Assembly (NCBI GenBank): GCA_038501625.1
Contig: JAZAYU010000124.1
Coordinates: 868,001 to 932,000, forward strand
Source of the DNA: Corbicula japonica
Taxonomy: Eukaryota; Mollusca; Bivalvia; Venerida; Cyrenidae
DNA: 64,000 nucleotides
Reading direction: 5' to 3'
Part shown: one piece after another, positions 51,201 through 62,174 of the stretch
How positions within the stretch are numbered: the first letter of the stretch is position 1
How the letters are laid out: every line of letters begins with the position of its first letter
The notes under the pieces: generated by a model
Database searches by the model: none
What the model saw: only the letters and a program-made list of their open reading frames with translations
What the model was told of the DNA's origin: nothing
Translations under genes and position numbers: made by a program

Positions 51201-54200
51201 ATTGTAAACCTAAAGTAAAATATACGCTGTACATTGCGCTGTACATTGCGCTGTACATTCCATTGTACATTCCTCTCTACATTCCGCTGTACATTCCGCT
51301 GTGCATCCCGCTTTACATTCCGCTGTACATTCCGCTGTACATTCCGCTCTACATACCGCTGTACATTTCGCTGTACATTCCGCTCTACATTCCGCTCTAC
51401 ATTGCGCTGTACATTGCGCTGTACATTCCATTGTACATTCCTCTCTACATTCCGCTGTACATTCCGCTGTGCATCCCGCTTTACATTCCGCTGTACATTC
51501 CGCTGTACATTCCGCTCTACATACCGCTGTACATTTCGCTGTACATTCCGCTCTACATTCCGCTCTACATTTCGCTGTACATTCCGCTGAACATTCCGCT
51601 CTACATTCCGCTGTACAGTCCGCTGTACATCCTGCTGTACATTCCGCTGTACATTTCGCTGAACATTCCGCATTACATTCCGCTCTACATTCCGCTGTAC
51701 ATTCCGCTGTACATTCCGCTGTACAGTCCGCTGTACATTCCGCTGTACATTCCGCTGTTCATTCCGCTCTACATTCCGCTCTACATTCCGCTGTAAATTC
51801 CGCTGTACATTCCGCTGTACATTCCGCTCTACATTCCGCTGTTCATTCCGCTCTACTTTCCGCTGTACATTCCGCTGTACAGTCCGCTGTACATTCCGCT
51901 GTACATTCCGCTGTACCTTCCGCTCTACATTTCCCTGTTCATTCCGCTCTACTTTCCGCTGTACATTCCGCTGTAAATTCCGCTGTACATTCCGCTGTAC
52001 ATTACGCTGTACATTCCGCTGTACAATCCGCTCTACATTCCGCTGTAAATTCCGCTGTACATTCCGGTGTACATTCCGCTCTACATTCCGCTCTACATTC
52101 CGCTCTACATTCCGCTCTTCATTCCGCTGTACATTCCGCTGTACATTCCGCTGTACATTCCGCTGTAAATTCCGCTGTACATTCCGCTCTGCATTCCGCT
52201 GTACATTCCGTTGTACATTCCGCTGTTCATTCCGCTCTAGTTTCCGCTGTACATTCCGCTGTAAATTCCGCTGTACATTCCGCTCTGCATTCCGCTGTAC
52301 ATTCCGCTGTACATTCCGCTGTTCATTCCGCTCTAGTTTCCGCTGTACATTCCGCTGTAAATTCCGCTGTACATTCCGCTCTATATTCCGCTCTACATTC
52401 CGCTGTACCTTCCGCTCTACATTCCGCTCTACATTCCGCTCTACATTCCGAAGTAAGGTCAAGCTGAAACATCAAATGAACCTGCCCTTAATTCGTTTGA
52501 CGAAAACAAACTTCCTGATCATGGGTCAAGGGTCAGCCCCGAGGTCGTGCAAGACTGCTGTACTGAAACCTTTCAAGACGCATTGATTTCGGCCACTCTC
52601 TTCGCGTTATGTTGAGGGGTGCAAACATCATCCATGGTTGGTGATGATGCACAAAATTTAACGGAATTGAAATTATACTGTATCATTGAAAACGCTTTTC
52701 TGAAAAATATGAAGCATACACTTAAAAAACACACAGCTCATAACATAAACACAAGTGAATGTTACAAATAAAAACACCTGCTTCCATTCACGATACTTAA
52801 TTATCATAATTATTAGCAAAAGTAACATTTGCAAAAGCTGATCAATATGTCCAACAACAATATGTTGCTAAGATAATATTGAAATGAATTGCCAACTTTA
52901 AGAGAAAGACTTTCATTTGTCTACGTTTTTATGTCAAAAAAAAATGCTGGATCCAAATCCAGACATTTATACTCACTATCCGATAAAATGAAAAAAATAG
53001 TGTCTTCAGGCTGTATTTAAATTGCTTTCTGAAGTTATATGGAATAATTATTATTTATTTATATAGTACAAAACACACAAAAAGAAAATATCTTCATCAG
53101 AACTTTGTAATTGCTGTTTGAAACATTTAGAAAACGATTCAGATATCACTCAAACCCTACAATATGTTAAGGTCATCCGTAAACAATATGTTTAATATTG
53201 TGAATAGATGTTAATCCTATTCTTGTAAAATTCACTTCCTTGCTATGACCCGCGTTTCAAAGTATGCATCATATTATTCGGAATAGTGTTCGTAATGATA
53301 CGGTATAATATTTAATTTGCAAAATAAGTTTACATTCTACATGTAAGACAACCTTCTTGTGCATTACCCCAACAAAGAAGCACGCTTTCGTCCCCTTAAC
53401 GCATTCATGTTTTCGTCGCTTGACAAATAACTATGTTAGTGGCGAACACGTTGGGGACTGACCGTCAAAGCAAATGATACTATGTGAGCTCGTGAAGGCA
53501 ACTGTTAGTGCATGTCAACATCGTGCGTTTTTGACGCCCCTACGCTAAAACTTAGTACCTTTCATTCTCAGTTCCATGCCACTATACAAATATTGTATAT
53601 TCAGCTAGTTGAACTATACTATATAAACTGGTAATACTAACCATTTAAAAAAACATGTTTTTAATAAAACCGTTAATATCAGCACTAATTGTGTGTCTGA
53701 CATGTACAATACGATTATACTATGCATTTAATCACGATCGAACTCCAATTAAACAATAACAATAGTGAAAATGCTTCTTCACTTGAGCAGAAGTAACATC
53801 TGCGTGATTCAATCAAATAAAACGCCAGCAAGAAAAGAAATGATTAAAATTTCAGATGAAACTGGAGTTCTGGCGTATCTCCAAAACGGAAGTTGATTTC
53901 CGTTTTACCCCACTTCACGTTACCCTTAAGATTTGAACAACAACAACAACCTCTATCTGACAACCAAGACATCCAAGACAAGAAACGTGAAACAAGTTTT
54001 GTATCGGTAACAGGAGAGATCACTTACCCGACTTGCGTAATTATGGACAGGCGAATACATAATTATGCAAAAACGTTTAAAACATTAGTTCGGACCCACT
54101 GCCGAATTTTTCATCGAATTTCAGAGTCACCGAATGATTGAGAAAAAGATTATTATTGCCAAGTCCTAGGAGATCATCATGCGCTATGCTGCTTTCTCAG

Positions 54201-56608
54201 GAAATATTTGTAATTATATGCAAAATTCAATTTTCTCATAAAAGCAACAAAATATTTCCGGGATCCGACGCGACTTTGCCGTTTTTTGCAAGGTAACGAT
54301 TTGGTACAGTGTGTCTGCTTTACAATAATCCAATCTAGCAGACACTGTTTGAACCAACAGCTCTTTTGACGCGTAATAAATATTTGCTGTCTCGATATAT
54401 CTTTAAATATATCACAGTACTGAGTTTAGAAACGAAGAAACGCTCACTACAGATGTAAGTTGTTCATGTCTAGATAACTTCATTCTGTTATGAGTAGTTT
54501 CTTTGTGTCCTCAGACTATTTCACCGTATTTGTGATGGTGTTGTCATTTACGAAATTGTTTACTCAAACCAATTCCAGCCATAAACAGCCTTATCTTGAA
54601 TGGGTCTCTGACCACACGGTTTATGATACATGTAACCGAAATAACAAATGATTAAATAACTTTAGTAACTTAACTGATTGCAGCGACTTACATTCCTTGC
54701 GAAGATATATGGGTGGAGATTCGAAACCTCCCACGCCGCAACTCCAGTAACCTTCCACGTCTCTTCCGCCTTGAAATACCAGCGTCAAGTTTCCGTTGTT
54801 TTCTTCCGTCATTGTTATTGGGCTTGGTCCTAGTTGTACTCCATTCTGAAACAGTTGTTGCCATTGAGCGGACATCCCGTAGGTTCTACTCCATGTCCAG
54901 ACAGTAAGCGGGACGCCCGGGTGTTGGCAGGTCAGTCGGATTGTATCACGGCAATCAGCGATTGATGGCCCTTCCAACCAAACAGCCGCCAGGCCTGAAT
55001 GATATACAGTTCAATTCTTGTTTATTTAACAACTCGTGGAGTAAGTAATATGAAATCATGCCTGGGTTTTTGTCGAACGTTAACTATTAATAAACAGAAA
55101 TCAGTTGGTAATATTTAAATTGGCATTTAATTCAGTAATACATGAATCGTCATAAGTCAAATTAGGAGAAAATTGGTTGACGTTGTCACATAAGACCTAC
55201 AAATAAGTTGAAGCACTTTGCAACTGACAATATATGCTTTGGCAAGAGGTTCGATCATTATGGTCCGATTTGTACGGGGTGATTTTACACGATAAATGTA
55301 TAATTGCTTAAAGTAAAATAGCTTTTATATTATCTACGTAATTCCTGAAGTAAACTCCATTTGACAACCTAGCGTCGATGCCTAGACAAGTGTCGTATGT
55401 AACGACTTCGAGGTCTACTAACAGAACTGTGTAGCTGATACCATTCTGAACAGTAATTTGAGTAGGAAAATATAAATTCATTTTATAATAATTATGTTAG
55501 CATTCAATTTGTGCAAGTTAAAATTACCAATTAATCTCGTATGTTTTTATGGAACCCCCGTAAAATACAATTTTCCTACATATATGAACTTAGATGGCTA
55601 GTCTGTAACCATGTACTTTACAGCACTCCAGTGCCCAAGATCATAAAACTAAATCTGGAGATCAGTCTCAAATCTCAAGCATCTGATTGGCTGAAATGGC
55701 GACCAGTCGCCATTTCAGCCAAACAGATCCTTGAAATTTGAGACTGATCTCAAAACTTAGTTTTATGATCTTGGGCCGTGGCTAGGCGATGCCGCTGTGT
55801 CTGGTGCTTAGATCTGTTCCTTTATGTCTAAAGGTTTGTTCGTTGGTTACTTATCTCACCCATATGTATCTTACTTCCACGAACATGAATCCTTTCGGGG
55901 TTTGAAAGTTAGTTGTTTGAATTGAATTATCTACCGTTAACTTAATATATTTTTCATTCAGTGTATCGAAAGATCCAGCAGACTTACAATGTGTGTCTCT
56001 GTCTATAGCATTAGTGTGCATAAAAACTCCAAAAATAAAAAAGTAGGAAGCACGACGCTTATAGATGTGTATATGTAATTGTTTCACATATATGTATATG
56101 TAAAAATAAGTGTATTTAAATATCTAGGCAGTCAGAGGGTCATTTGATAATAGTTATGGTTTACAGGCGTTTCCGAAACCGTTTTCTATAGAGAACTTGG
56201 ACGGCACGTCTGTTACCATGTACAGCACTGTCCCCTTATCTGGTGCTTGGATCTGATCCTTTATGTCTTATGGTTGGTTTGTTGGTTACTTATCTCAGTT
56301 TCGTATAAATCTAATATTAAATCTGTTTTTCAAATTCATGTGAGGGAGAATATATATGTATAATCTATTTTATTCTATTCAACAAAATACTTGAAAAGCT
56401 GTTCATAACAAAATTATATGTATATGATTATTTGTTTTCAGTAATATAATAAGATGATGCTTGTACAGTTTATTATAATGCTTACGTGTTATAAACATGT
56501 TTATAAACCAGAGCAGAATCATTAATTATTCATCAAACACAACTTACCTGTATTTGCAGTTAATGCGATTATTAACATCCATCTTGAAAAATTATTCATC
56601 ATTGTCAT
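48112..56608 (-). CDS. Four-exon gene for a secreted single-Ig-domain protein (218 aa predicted)
   Basis: Coding exons in order are 56608-56548, 54994-54692, 48618-48506 and 48291-48112 (61 + 303 + 113 + 180 = 657 nt). All three introns have GT donors and AG acceptors, and phases 1, 1 and 0 match at every join. Residues 1-20 form a signal peptide with hydrophobic core WMLIIALTA. Residues 22-122 are one Ig domain: Cys43 (RLTC), Trp53/Trp55, and Cys106 in GYWSC; Cys35 and Cys122 could form an extra disulfide. Residues 123-218 look like a second beta-sandwich (GTYTYTLEITT) but lack Ig cysteines, and I do not recognise them. Sequons occur at NLT (89) and NGT (55 of the last exon). No transmembrane segment or GPI signal is seen, so secretion into haemolymph or matrix is likely. 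A role in recognition is speculation. Confidence 0.8.
48506..48618 (-). CDS. Ig gene exon 3
   Basis: The acceptor TTTGTGCCCCACAG precedes 48618 and the donor is GCG followed by GTATGT at 48505. The 113-nt exon completes a Cys codon and encodes KPVSASISITDYQGKK through FYMA. It is too short to appear as a long open frame and was found by matching splice phase to exon 2. Confidence 0.72.
48757..48900. repeat. R2 family copy
   Basis: Reads GGGAACTTTGAAAGCC, AAATATTGAAGGCTCG, GGAAATGCATATTACTGCCC and CCCCGGGTTC. Other copies: 39335-39450, 41775-41890, 22676-22720 and 36110-36165, and a reversed relative at 20440-20690. Confidence 0.65.
49262..49914. mobile_element. R3 foldback MITE, ~650 bp, TTAA flanked
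   Basis: TTAA flanks both sides (49258-49261, 49915-49918). Long inverted arms begin GGTATTGATCCTTTCGCC against GGTGTTACGCCTTTCGCC, and include TCTAACTTTTCTTAA near the inner edge. It is the most complete of four copies and lies in the antisense flank of the Ig gene's second intron. Confidence 0.65.
50380..50510. repeat. Left inverted repeat flanking the 12-bp array segment
   Basis: TTACAAATATTTCC through GATCTCCTAGGA (about 50 bp), then a weaker match up to CAGTGGGTCCG, is found in reverse complement at 54085-54215. Between them lies ~3.6 kb including the satellite. Confidence 0.6.
51218..52446. repeat. 12-bp minisatellite array, ~100 units, in Ig gene intron 2
   Basis: The unit is ACATTCCGCTGT with common variants CT/GT at the last positions. 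Because the period is a multiple of three, frames stay open on both strands: 423 codons on the minus strand (RNVQ/RNVE repeats), and 388 and 177 on the plus. Higher-order duplications are visible, a 168-bp block (14 units) repeated at 51261 and 51429 and a 96-bp block (8 units) near 52223 and 52319. The open frames are best explained by periodicity, not selection. Confidence 0.92.
54085..54215. repeat. Right inverted repeat flanking the 12-bp array segment
   Basis: This is the reverse-complement partner of 50380-50510. The best-conserved part is TCCTAGGAGATCATC through GGAAATATTTGTAA. Confidence 0.6.
54692..54994 (-). CDS. Ig gene exon 2: immunoglobulin domain
   Basis: The exon is 303 nt, in phase 1-1, the classic single-exon Ig module. 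The acceptor is ATATCATTCAG before 54994; the donor is GAAT followed by GTAAGT at 54691. The Ig fold is supported by the Cys/Trp/Cys pattern, LTCQHPG then VWTWSR then DVEGYWSCGV. The open frame continues into the intron, and that extension is not protein. Confidence 0.85.
55632..55776. mobile_element. 145-bp foldback MITE (family F) in Ig gene intron 1
   Basis: This is a near-perfect hairpin from GCCCAAGATCATAAAACT to its complement, with TGGCTGAAATGGCGACCAG at the tip. It interrupts one copy of a diverged duplication also seen at 56196-56300. Confidence 0.75.
56548..56608 (-). CDS. Ig gene exon 1: start codon and signal peptide
   Basis: The ATG at 56608 opens MTMMNNFSRWMLIIALTANT. The exon ends in ACAG followed by GTAAGTTG (56547 downward), in phase 1. 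Further in-frame ATGs at codons 3 and 4 could also start translation without losing the hydrophobic core. A tandem repeat lies about 50 bp upstream, where the promoter or 5' UTR should be. Confidence 0.75.
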
Positions 56609-56658
56609 AATGTTCTGGTGGAAAGTTTATTTTGACTGTTCAAACGTTGTGTATCGGT

Positions 56659-56885
56659 CTATCTTTGTTTAGGAAAATTTACATCCGCCTTAACAAATCT
56701 GCATTGTCACAGTAAGGTGGCTTAGTTAACCCTAAACCTATCTTTGTTTAGGGAAATTTATATCCTCCTTGACAAATCTGCACCGTCACAGTCAGGAGGC
56801 CCTACCCTAGTTCCAGTTAACCTTCCCTACCTTTGTTTAGGGACATACTGATCCGCCTTTGCAAATCTGCATTGTGACACTTAAG
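56659..56885. repeat. Three tandem ~80-90 bp units immediately upstream of the Ig gene
   Basis: A block beginning TATCTTTGTTTAGG and continuing to AAATCTGCATTGTCAC recurs at about 56659, 56738 and 56827. The units start about 50 bp upstream of the Ig gene ATG, where promoter or 5' UTR sequence is expected. A regulatory role is possible but not shown. Confidence 0.6.
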
Positions 56886-57182
56886 CCAAACCCAAATTCC
56901 AACAGAGCAACAAAACTAAAGTCACTGGCTGTTAACTTATTATATGTACGTTTTGTGGTTTTATGTATTGTAAAACTTATTACTTCATAACATAAAATAA
57001 TTATATTAATTTTATGCAGTGTTTCATGATTTTATATCAGTGAATTGATGTGTATTACCTAAACTATAGTCTTTTAGATTATTACCTAACATGTATAAAG
57101 TTCACTACAAGAACTGCAAAATATAAATCCATTAAAAACAGTCCATAAAAACACAGAACATGACAATATAAAAATTATGCAA

Positions 57183-57268
57183 GCTTAGTTTTCCAGTCGC
57201 CATTTCAGCCAATCAGATGCTTGAGATTTGAAACTGGTTTCTAATTTCAGTTTTATAGTTTTTGGCAC
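57183..57268. mobile_element. Half copy of foldback family F upstream of the Ig gene
   Basis: AGTCGCCATTTCAGCCAATC through TTTTATAGTTTTTGGC is one arm of the hairpin; the other arm is missing. Confidence 0.6.
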
Positions 57269-58030
57269 CAGCTGAGCGCTGTTCAAAAGCTGCACAAACA
57301 AACAGAACACATGGTAAACCGTGGACATGGCCGTTCCTGAAATGAATTTTATTGAAATAACAGGTTTATAGTCAAGTATATGACGGAACATCATGAACAA
57401 ATATACCAAACGATCACAGACTATGCGTTAAAAGCATTAAATAAACTGAAAATATGTTTTCTAAAAAAAGACAGAAACACGATTCATTCGTGTAATCCGG
57501 AATTATAAATTTTCACTTCAGCACCACTTGTTAAAATCCTTACTCCTTAGCTTAGTGTATGAAATATATACTATATTCTACTGATTAAAACAATTATTCT
57601 CTACATCAAAACGTACGAAGTTCTTTTGATTTAATTCAAACCGAAAATAAATATTAACTTAAGGTTAACGTTAAATTAGCATAGTAATTTGTTAGTTAGG
57701 GCCTGCTGAGCTATTTTGCGTCAGATAAGCGTTAGAAAATAAACACATTTTATGTAAACAAAACCAATGCGCATACAAAGTTAAACATAATTTATTACAG
57801 GTATAAAAAAAAGCGTCCTTAAAAATCGAAAACATATGTATTTTCTTAACGGAAATGCTAATCCCTTCATCACTAATTTCTCTGTACGTTTATAAAACTT
57901 GACTAATATTCAATAAACCATAAACATACTCCTGGATAGTAGCAGACGTGCATCAATGAAACATTTAAGATTCTGTGGTTATAATTTTATGCCCCGTTAA
58001 AGGCTTATAGATTTGCCCTTGTAGTCCGTT

Positions 58031-58436
58031 ATTATGATGATTTGTTTTTAGTCTAGTCTGTTTTCCCTGGGTTGCCGGTAGATTATTGTTGATATGATAT
58101 AAGTCTAGTCTGTTGTCCCTGTGTTGCAGAAAGATTATTGTTGATTTGATATAAGTCTAGTCTGTTGTCCCTGTGTTGCAGAAAGATTATTGTTGATTTG
58201 ATATAAGTCTAGTCTGTTGCCCCTGGGTTGCCGAAAGATTATTGATTTGTTATTAGCGTAGTCGGTTGTCCTCGGCAAAAGTTGCTGTCTGATTATTGTT
58301 AATTAGCAATTAGTCTAGTAAGCTGTTCTCGGCAAAAGCCGCTATCTGATTATTGTTGATTTGATATAAGCCTAGTCGGTTGTCCCCGAGTAAGGTCGCT
58401 ATCTGATTATTGTTGATTTGTTATTAGTCTAGTGGG
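58031..58436. repeat. 52-bp tandem repeat, about seven units
   Basis: Units carry AAGTCTAGTCTGTTGTCCC then GATTATTGTTGATTTG. The period is exactly 52 bp between 58101, 58153 and 58205, and the later units are diverged. Confidence 0.85.
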
Positions 58437-58965
58437 GGTTGGAAAACATGTGTCGTGGTTAATGTATAATTTCATATTCTGTTTTGCGCTGTTTACTCCT
58501 GGCAGTAGAGGGGTATAAATAAAAAAACTACCGCGTGAGTTCTACTTCGAGTGCATCACGTCGTTTTGATATGGCTTTAACATTTTTAGAATAACGTAGA
58601 CACATTAATATTGAGTTTAAATATCTTTATTTTATAAATCAAATATCCATCAAAGACTAGGTGAGAAATTTCGTGTTGCGTAGAATATTTTAAACAGCAA
58701 TTGTACTCTTCAATTAAAACTTGATATAGGCGATTAAACTTGCAAATCGGCTTCGGTGGTGCCGATTCCTCTGTTTCAAAAATGTACCTGTTACGCAAAG
58801 ATTGCATTCATTGAAATTATAAACAGATGCGGGAGGTCCGGTAAAGGTAGAACGGTCAAACGCTGAAAACTGTAAAGAGAACAAACAGCGCATTAGATTG
58901 TATCTGAACAGGAGTCACTTTCTTCTAATGTTGAGAAACTTTTATTATGTTATTAAGTTTTTTAT

Positions 58966-59682
58966 GGAGATTTAATTTATAAACTTAAGAAGATAAAGGG
59001 CAATGTTTATTTCTCCCGGTTATTCGTAAAAACCATCTGTAAATTTAAAAAGAAAGGTTACCAACATGATATTTTACAGCGCTCTGCATGCCTGGTGATT
59101 AACCCTTCTACAGTTGATCATTATGCTTACCTCTTTGGTTGCAAGACGGTGGCAGGGATTTAAGAGTTTATGAAGGTTTATGGGGAAATCTTTTCTTAAA
59201 AGAACCTAGAAGCTCGATTTGTTTCTTTTATCCCTGTCATCGTGTTCTTGCTGATTTTACTCCAGGAGCTCTGGTCTCGGTAAGATCACTGAGTACCCGC
59301 CCTTTGGCTTTGCAATGCTATTAAATTCTTATGTTTTATATGTTTGTGTGCTTTGCATGCAACATTGTTGAGCCTATAAGTGGGTTGGAGTTGTTTCACC
59401 AAGACAACTTGTATTTGTTTTGTGATATGAGAACCTGTTGGGGCAAGTGTGAGGTTGGTGCACCCTAGAACCTGGTTTAAACCCCCAGTGGCAATTTGAT
59501 TTGCCACTGACCGTTCCAAGGCGGTAACCCCTCGGGTTCTCATTTTTGTTAATTGTTAGTGGTGTCTCTTTTGAAACTGATCATTTTATTAACCATGCTC
59601 TCTCCATCTCTTCTTCTTGACTGTGTGGGGAGGCTGTTTTTTCTGGATGTGGCGATTCCTGATATGCATATTTCACCTTTTT
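58966..59682 (+). repeat. R1 dispersed repeat copy, best preserved
   Basis: This ~717-bp copy is highly similar to 1-719. The 5' part includes AGATAAAGGGCAATGTT and ATGATATTTTACAGCGCTCT; the 3' end is ATGCATATTTCACCTTTTT. No terminal inverted repeats or coding capacity were seen. Confidence 0.85.
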
Positions 59683-59699
59683 ATTAACTTGTTTATATG

Positions 59700-62160
59700 T
59701 AACAATCATTGGGGGCCTACCGATATACAGAGTTATCTCAATATTCTGTCTTAATTTACCTCCATTTGTAACAGGCACTTGTTACTGGGTAGTTCCGGTC
59801 TGGGATAGACAATTAAAACTGGTATTTGTGGTCCTTTTAAATGCGTTTAAGTAAGGTCTGGTAGGTCAGCATTAATAACGTTTGATTATTATCACTGAAT
59901 TTGAAAAAAAAATAAAGCAGCGCAAAATGTTTCTCTTCTACATGTAACCATTTTAATACGTTGAAGAGGTTTGTGTTTAACATCGTTATGTTCGAACCCA
60001 TCTGTAACTAATATACAGTGAAAAAAATGTATTTCTTACATTAGGAAATTGCAGAACAGTCGACAATGCATTTTATCTTCAAAAGCACTGAGAATTTTTA
60101 TCTACACTTTTAACGCTACGCTTATTACCGCTTCAAAACCAGAACTACCCAATCAGCAAGGGAAGCCACTCTCAATGGGAGGTGTACTCTGTATATCGGT
60201 AGGCACCCATTTATTTTCATATTCAGAAACGAAACTCTTGCTGTCTTGTTTATAGGCACATGTGAAGTAGTTCCCCTTTATTTAGTTTGTTAAACGGATT
60301 CCTGTGAATTGTCATTGTTTATCTCCAGTAAATTAATAAGGCGTTTTTCAGGCCTTTCCTGCCAACTTTGTGAAAAGTAAGCGTTTCATTTCAATATACG
60401 AATTCCAAAGACGTTTTTCTTTTCCAGATTGTAAATGATATTGCCTCTACTGGGGAGCGAACCTGCACCGTTCATACTGGACTAAATGTTTAAAAGCCAG
60501 CAATTTAATGAAAATTTTATTTAAATTTAAACAAAAAAACATATACAAACATAATGTAAAATATCGTTATGTGCAAAACAAGCTTTAAGGAATGAGTTAC
60601 AATCTTCATCAACAGCAGCAACACTGGCATGGAGAACGCGGGTAATTCTACTTTAATGAATGTCTGCTCTGCAGGCACATCAAATTAAGATTGACCTGTT
60701 TCCAGATTTCCATACCTAATTTTGAATAATGATACGTTTATGTACTTGTAACATGCTATATGGTAAATAAATATTGTTTAAACTAAATAAAGTTTGAGAA
60801 AAATGTGTTTATCAGAATACTTAAACCAAGAGTTTATTGGTCAACCACAACAGTTGGCGAATTCGAAAAATATATAAATATTTCGACCAACTCACTCTTA
60901 GATTACAAAAATAGTTGAGCAACTTGCATTATCCCAATCAAAGACGTTACATTATTTTAACTGTATACTTGCAACTGAAGGGGCGCAAGAAAAAAACAGT
61001 TTCTTTCCATTAAATAATACAAAAACAACAACTGAACAATGACACGAACGTAACGGTATTGAAGTCCCTTTAAGCTTATCATGTATTTAAGTGATGGTTT
61101 CAGGATCGGAGCCTATCTCTTCCTCCCCACTTGACAGATTCACAGCACTGTACGATAACCATGTGTTAGTGTAACATGTCAGCTTACACAAACACTGATA
61201 AGACCTATCGCCGAGCTTTGGGATCAAGTGTGACAGTGTTTTACATGAAAATCGGTGAGTAGATTTAAAGATAACCCCGGTGCCTGTGTTAAATGTTCAC
61301 GAGGATTTCATCTATTTTAACAAAGCATTGAATACTGACTTCAACTGGAGTTGTATATTTCAATAAGCTGCTATCTGAATCTCCTTGGCAAGCTTTTGGT
61401 AAATTTATTAAAAATGAAATCCATTATTCGGATGATAAGCATATTCCAACACAAATCTCCGAGTCGAAAAATAAATTAATTTCAATCTGTATAAAGCAAT
61501 ATTGTACATGTATGTCATTTAAGAAAGATGAAATGATTAAAACCTCCAATATTGATACTAATCCATTACCAGCGATGGTAAAAATGCAATTTAATATTAC
61601 TTTTAAACTAGTTCCAGTTTTGATAAGTCTTACATCTATTTTACTTATGGAAGAGTGTTAAGTTCTCGTACAAAGCGTTTGAGTTTGTCAGCTCCACATT
61701 TATAAAGAGATTTGTTAGGTTCTTCTATAAGAATATAAATTAATTATCGATATTATATTATCGAACGATTTCTGACTATCTCTGCAGCAGGAACAAGACA
61801 TGTTTATAATTCCAATCTAGCACATTTCTCATTGGTTGAAATACAAAATTTCATTATAACAACGACAGCTAAACTGTTTTTACTAAAAGCTTTGAAATGA
61901 ACTTGGTGCGCAAAATTAAAATTAAAATCCTGTTTTGTTCCAAGGGTAAATGTATAACATAGGTCTCTTCCTCAAACGCACACGTTTAACAAAACTTACA
62001 CCTCTTGCAAACAAGATTCGGGGGGGGGGGGGGGTCTATTGATAGCATTTCTTTATTCGTATACAGTTGCACTTGTTTTTTACTCAGACCACCTGAGAAA
62101 ACCTGGCGCTCGGAATATCTTTCGATAGTTAACTCATTTGAGCCTCGTCACCCCCTCCCC
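59700..62160. other. No gene found; AT-rich, unclassified
   Basis: Only the SINE head fragment near 60440 and a G homopolymer at 62022-62033 are recognisable. Confidence 0.4.
60440..60490 (-). repeat. SINE head fragment
   Basis: On the minus strand GGTTCGCTCCCCAGTAGAGG followed by CAATATCATT matches the B-box part of the tRNA-like head at 2740-2770. Confidence 0.45.
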
Positions 62161-62174
62161 CGGGCTGGATTTTT

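Noticed and set aside
51191..52467. 423- and 388-codon open frames as real proteins
   Set aside because: The 12-bp period keeps several frames open on both strands at once; no start context, splice site or non-repeat sequence supports a gene.
53893..54141. 82-codon open frame on the plus strand
   Set aside because: It ends inside the right inverted repeat, has mixed composition and is antisense to the Ig gene intron.
54621..54691. Extension of the Ig exon past residue 122
   Set aside because: It lies beyond a consensus GTAAGT donor and is AT-rich; the phase-matched exon at 48618 continues the protein instead.
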